Shown here one piece after another: positions 1-5,434 of a DNA stretch of 5,434 nucleotides (position 1 is the first letter of the stretch; the number at the start of each line of letters is the position of its first letter). The stretch covers positions 1 through 5,434 of the forward strand of contig CALPQP020000060.1 of assembly GCA_943325745.2 (NCBI GenBank), in the 5' to 3' direction. The position numbers were made by a program, and so were the translations under genes. The notes beneath the pieces were generated by a model that was not told where the DNA came from, did no database searches, and saw only the letters and a program-made list of their open reading frames with translations. The DNA is from Gulosibacter massiliensis (GTDB lineage: Bacteria > Actinomycetota > Actinomycetes > Actinomycetales > Microbacteriaceae).

Positions 1-1074
1 AACGTTGTTTCATACCTCGTCCGCGTGACACAGGGCGCGAACATTGTCTCGGAGTCGACTACCGCCGACACCTCGATCACGCTTGACGGTCTCACCAATG
101 GCGTGCTTTACAGTATCGTCGTTTCGGCGACAAATACGATCGGCACCGGCGGGCCGTCGGAACACGCGAACGTCACACCCGCAACAGCTCCCGATCCACC
201 CCACGCAATCATCGCCCTGCGGCGGGATGCAGGAGCCGACGTGTCGTGGACCGTTTCAGCGACCGGTGGAGACCCCATTACTGGCTACCGAGTGCAAGTT
301 AGACAGGGCAACGGGAGTCCAACAAGTTTCATCACCACGGAATCGCCATATTCGATTCGAGGGCTAATGAACGGCAACACTTACGCCGTCACGGTCAGCG
401 CCATCAATTCCGTCGGAGACAGCGTCGCATCAGAAACCGCCCTCGTCACACCCGCAACTGTTCCCGATCCGCCGACATCGCTGCACGCCACCGCGACCGA
501 ACGTGGGGCAGAACTGGAATGGTCCGTAGCAGCACACGACGGCGGCGACTCCGTCACGGGATATCGAGTGCGAATCTGGAGGGAGTCCACTATCGTTGCT
601 GAATTTGATCAGTCCACGACGAGTGCTTCCGTTCCTGGACTCACCAGCGGGGTGGCCTATCGGGTTACCGTGACGTCGGTCAATAGCCTTGGTGAAAGTG
701 TCGCGTCGGAACCGGCATTTGTGACACCAATTTCGCCACCCGTCGTGGACCCACCCGTCGTGGACCCACCGCCGACCTTTGGCCCTCCGAGCCCGCCCGT
801 CGATGTCACCGTTATCGGCACGACGCGAAAAACCGTTACGGTGGGATGGCGACCCGGGGATTCAATTGGAGCGCCTGTCATCGATTTCATTGTGCACGTG
901 AGTCGATACAAAAACCGGGGATTCACTGTATGGCGTGATTCCAGATCCGCCAGCCCAACGGTTGAATTACCTAAACCACGCCGGGGCAAGCTGTACGTCC
1001 GCGTGATTACCGTCACCGTCCTCGGCGAATCCGTTCCGTCACAGGTTACGTTGGTCACCCAGGCAAAGAACTAG
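1..1074 (+). CDS. Fibronectin type III repeat protein, C-terminal part (5' partial)
   Basis: The reading frame is open from base 1, so this is the last 357 residues of a longer protein whose start lies left of the window. It reads as tandem FN3 domains: a partial one at about residues 1-60, complete ones at about 65-151 and 156-243, a proline-rich linker at 244-265 with PPVVD twice, and a more divergent, basic last domain at about 266-353. Each domain shows the FN3 pattern of a PDPP-type entry, a central Trp (SW, EW, GW), a Tyr-x-Val strand (GYRVQV, GYRVRI), the turn G-L-x-x-G-x-x-Y and a closing SVASE..VTP strand. FN3 arrays are common in secreted or surface proteins of actinomycetes and act as spacers or adhesive modules. 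The visible end (QAKN) has no LPXTG motif, membrane helix or charged tail, so any anchor or catalytic domain must be upstream. It converges on mqo with overlapping stops. The family call is firm; the function is unknown. Confidence 0.85.
   Translation, partial: NVVSYLVRVTQGANIVSESTTADTSITLDGLTNGVLYSIVVSATNTIGTGGPSEHANVTPATAPDPPHAIIALRRDAGADVSWTVSATGGDPITGYRVQVRQGNGSPTSFITTESPYSIRGLMNGNTYAVTVSAINSVGDSVASETALVTPATVPDPPTSLHATATERGAELEWSVAAHDGGDSVTGYRVRIWRESTIVAEFDQSTTSASVPGLTSGVAYRVTVTSVNSLGESVASEPAFVTPISPPVVDPPVVDPPPTFGPPSPPVDVTVIGTTRKTVTVGWRPGDSIGAPVIDFIVHVSRYKNRGFTVWRDSRSASPTVELPKPRRGKLYVRVITVTVLGESVPSQVTLVTQAKN
172..473 (+). repeat. Direct repeat at FN3 domain junctions
   Basis: Bases 172-200 and 445-473 match at 26 of 29 positions, exactly 273 nt (91 codons) apart. 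Both encode the VTPAT-x-PDPP junction between adjacent FN3 domains. The match goes beyond what protein similarity requires, which suggests a fairly recent internal duplication of one domain unit. The equivalent junction after the third domain (from about 721) has diverged. Confidence 0.6.
736..770 (+). repeat. 15-bp in-frame tandem repeat encoding PPVVD
   Basis: The unit ccacccgtcgtggac occurs perfectly twice (736-750 and 751-765), followed by a 5-base partial third copy. It encodes PPVVD-PPVVD-PP in the proline-rich linker between the third and last visible FN3 domains. Being in frame and identical at the DNA level, it is a likely site of copy-number variation that would change linker length without shifting the frame. 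Confidence 0.85.
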
Positions 1075-2540
1075 CGAATGCCGAGTACGGCCGCCGTGCG
1101 CTTGAGCGAGGCGCGTGCGGCCGCTGAATTGGTTGCCAGCGAGGTCCCGTATGACGGAACAAGCGCCTTTAGTTTCGGGGCCCACGCCGACTTCCTAGAA
1201 GGAAAGCACGTCGCAAGAACGTTGAGCATCGCTGCAACCGCCGTGGATGCACCGGGCGACGCACCGAGAAGTCCGGCGATTGATCCGTCCGCGTGGGAAA
1301 CCACTTCGGTACCGAACTTGAGGACACCGCCCTTGTCGGCATCTTTGGCGATGACCTGAACGCGCTGCCCCGCGGAATAGCCATACCAGTCGGCGGGGTT
1401 CGCCTCGGGAAAGTATTCGCGTAACGCGGACATGCGCTTCGCGCGCCCGGCAAAAACCTCGGTCGCGAGGTACTTGATGAGACCCAGGTTTGTAACTGCG
1501 ACTCCGAGCATCGGGATGATGTTCCCGAAACGAATCGAACGGGGAAGGTCCCACCACGATCCCGCCTTGAGGAATTTCGGCGTGAACCCCGCGTAAGGGC
1601 CAAAGAGCAGGCTCGACTGGCCGTCCACGACACGAGTGTCGAGGTGGGGGACGGACATCGGTGGGGCGCCAGCCGCCGATTTACCGTAGACCTTCGCGTT
1701 GTGTCGGGCGACGACCTGGGGGTTGTCGCATCGGTAAAACTGCCCAGACACAGGGAACCCCGCATAGCCGCGAACCTCGGGGATACCAGCGCGTTGCAAG
1801 AGGTTCAGGGCATGACCGCCCGCTCCAACAAAAACGAATTTTGCGGCGACCGTGAACGGGGTGCGACCAATCTCGTTGCGCACCACGACGTTCCACAGGC
1901 CGTCCTTGCGACGTCGAATCGATCGAACCGAATGATTGATGTGAACCTCGGTCTTGGGGCCAGAGATCGAGTTGACGAGAATTTTTGTCAGCGCACCGAA
2001 GTCAACATCGGTGCCGTTCTGAAAACGAGTCGCCGCCACCGGCTCTGACTTCGATCGACCCGGCATGACAAGCGGCGCCCATTTGTGAATGACCTTAGGG
2101 TCGTTTGTGAATTCTGCGCCGGGGAAGAGAGGGTGGTTCTTCAACGCCTCATAACGGGTCTTGAGATACGCGACATTGTCCGCACCCCACACAAATGCCA
2201 TGTGCGGAACGGGGACGAGAAATGATGACGAATCGGGGATGGTTCCGTCATTGACCAGGGCGGACCAATATTCCCGCGATAACTGGAACTCTTCATTGAC
2301 CTTGATGGCACCGGTTGTCACGACGCTGCCGTCTGGCTGTTCGGGCGTGTAGTTCAATTCGCACAATGCCGAGTGTCCCGTGCCCGCGTTATTCCAAGGG
2401 TCTGTCGATTCGGGAGCAAGTCCTGGACCGCGCTCGAACAACGAAATTGTCCAGTCGGGTTCGAGCCGACGAAGAAGCGAGCCGAGAGTGGCACTCATGA
2501 TGCCCCCACCGACAAGAACGACGTCTACAACCTTGGTCAC
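1071..2540 (-). CDS. mqo: Malate:quinone oxidoreductase
   Basis: This FAD-dependent, peripheral membrane enzyme oxidises (S)-malate to oxaloacetate and passes the electrons to the quinone pool (EC 1.1.5.4), serving as a TCA-cycle step beside or instead of NAD malate dehydrogenase. Numbered from the upstream TTG at 2543, residues 7-17 form the FAD-binding strand and dinucleotide loop (VVLVGGGIMS). Further family landmarks are NNAGTGHSALCELNYTP (51-67), GTDVDFGALTK (177-187), VGAGGHA (239-245), PPMSVPHLDTR (294-304), LLFGPYAGFTPKFL (312-325) and a C-terminal GLLGASPGAST flavin-site segment (424-434). The length of about 489 is normal and no hydrophobic helix is present. I prefer GTG at 2540 over TTG at 2543: it lies 7 nt after AGGA and 6 nt after a TAGGAT box, and the protein then begins MTKVVDVVLVGGG. 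The gene is divergent from the TauE-family gene and convergent with the FN3 gene. No defect is seen. Confidence 0.96.
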   Translation of the reverse strand: MTKVVDVVLVGGGIMSATLGSLLRRLEPDWTISLFERGPGLAPESTDPWNNAGTGHSALCELNYTPEQPDGSVVTTGAIKVNEEFQLSREYWSALVNDGTIPDSSSFLVPVPHMAFVWGADNVAYLKTRYEALKNHPLFPGAEFTNDPKVIHKWAPLVMPGRSKSEPVAATRFQNGTDVDFGALTKILVNSISGPKTEVHINHSVRSIRRRKDGLWNVVVRNEIGRTPFTVAAKFVFVGAGGHALNLLQRAGIPEVRGYAGFPVSGQFYRCDNPQVVARHNAKVYGKSAAGAPPMSVPHLDTRVVDGQSSLLFGPYAGFTPKFLKAGSWWDLPRSIRFGNIIPMLGVAVTNLGLIKYLATEVFAGRAKRMSALREYFPEANPADWYGYSAGQRVQVIAKDADKGGVLKFGTEVVSHADGSIAGLLGASPGASTAVAAMLNVLATCFPSRKSAWAPKLKALVPSYGTSLATNSAAARASLKRTAAVLGIR

Positions 2541-2546
2541 CAAGCC

Positions 2547-2552
2547 ATCCTA
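2547..2552 (-). promoter_or_regulatory. Candidate -10 box for mqo (TAGGAT), leaderless arrangement
   Basis: TAGGAT on the minus strand fits the actinobacterial TAnnnT -10 consensus and ends 6 nt before the GTG at 2540. Transcription would then begin at or next to the start codon, giving a leaderless mRNA. No TTGACA-like -35 is seen at the usual distance. The same bases contain AGGA, which could instead serve as a Shine-Dalgarno for that GTG, so the role as promoter is inferred. Confidence 0.5.
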
Positions 2553-2562
2553 TCCGCGCCAG

Positions 2563-2568
2563 TAGGCT
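2563..2568 (+). promoter_or_regulatory. Candidate -10 box for TauE-family gene (TAGGCT), leaderless arrangement
   Basis: TAGGCT fits the actinobacterial TAnnnT -10 pattern and ends 6 nt before the GTG at 2575, placing the predicted transcription start on the start codon. There is no good Shine-Dalgarno before this GTG, which favours a leaderless transcript. No -35 element is recognisable; its position would overlap the first codons of mqo. Confidence 0.5.
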
Positions 2569-2574
2569 GGATTG

Positions 2575-5371
<2,797 letters not shown>

Positions 5372-5434
5372 GCCCGCCTGACTTCCGGTGTACTAGCGAG
5401 CTTCCTGCCCGAGGCTTTTGATCGCCATCGCCAA
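5372..5434 (-). pseudogene. lysC: Aspartate kinase upstream segment with in-frame TAG (partial, runs off edge)
   Basis: Read in the same frame as the downstream kinase, these 21 codons give LAMAIKSLGQEAR, then TAG (5393-5395), then YTGSQAG. They match the actinobacterial kinase segment of the form AMAI-x-SLG-x-EA-x-S-(F/Y)-TGSQAG, with the stop exactly where serine is usual. No frameshift is present: both flanks stay in register with the family. A single TCG-to-TAG change explains it. The roughly 80 N-terminal codons and the true start lie beyond the right edge. The stop may be a genuine nonsense mutation or a sequencing or assembly error; the window alone cannot decide. Confidence 0.75.

Noticed and set aside
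1087..1097. Possible terminator hairpin (ACGG-CCG-CCGT) just past the FN3 stop
   Set aside because: Only a 4-bp stem with no T-tract, lying inside mqo codons; not convincing as an intrinsic terminator.
1169..1765. - strand open frame (198 codons) inside mqo in another frame
   Set aside because: Ser/Arg/Pro-rich shadow translation; the mqo frame carries all conserved motifs.

Overview
The window is a gene-dense piece of bacterial chromosome, most likely from an actinomycete (Actinomycetota). A Micrococcales/Microbacteriaceae-like organism is my best guess, but the placement is only inferred. It rests on GC-rich third positions, GTG starts, TAnnnT boxes placed for leaderless transcripts, a directly linked aspartate kinase - aspartate-semialdehyde dehydrogenase pair, and Corynebacterium-like residues in the kinase. 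Five genes fill almost the whole window. The only real intergenic gap is about 34 bp, and no stretch of 300 bases lacks a gene.

Layout from left to right: (1) the 3' end of a large fibronectin type III (FN3) repeat protein, + strand, open at the left edge, ending at 1074. (2) mqo, malate:quinone oxidoreductase, - strand, 1071-2540; its stop codon interlocks with the FN3 gene's stop. (3) A TauE/SafE-family (DUF81) membrane transporter, + strand, 2575-3369, divergent from mqo. The two genes share a tiny promoter region that is a near-perfect 15-bp inverted repeat. (4) asd, aspartate-semialdehyde dehydrogenase, - strand, 3366-4412, convergent with the transporter and again with interlocked stops. 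(5) ask/lysC, aspartate kinase, - strand, running off the right edge, upstream of asd and joined to it by a 1-nt TAATG overlap.

Ask and Asd catalyse the first two steps of the aspartate pathway (aspartate to aspartyl phosphate to aspartate semialdehyde), which leads to lysine/diaminopimelate, threonine and methionine. Mqo is a membrane-associated TCA-cycle enzyme making oxaloacetate, the precursor of aspartate. The transporter and the FN3 protein have no evident link to the pathway.

The most striking observation is an in-frame TAG at 5393-5395 inside the aspartate kinase. Family-conserved sequence continues in the same frame on both sides of it, and the usual residue there is serine (TCG, one base from TAG). 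Downstream, an internal ATG at 4930 with a strong Shine-Dalgarno marks a separately translated regulatory beta subunit of 172 residues, as in Corynebacterium and Bacillus. That product would survive the nonsense codon, while the catalytic alpha subunit would not unless the stop is a sequence error or is suppressed. I see no RNA genes, mobile elements, CRISPR arrays or new multi-gene system here.
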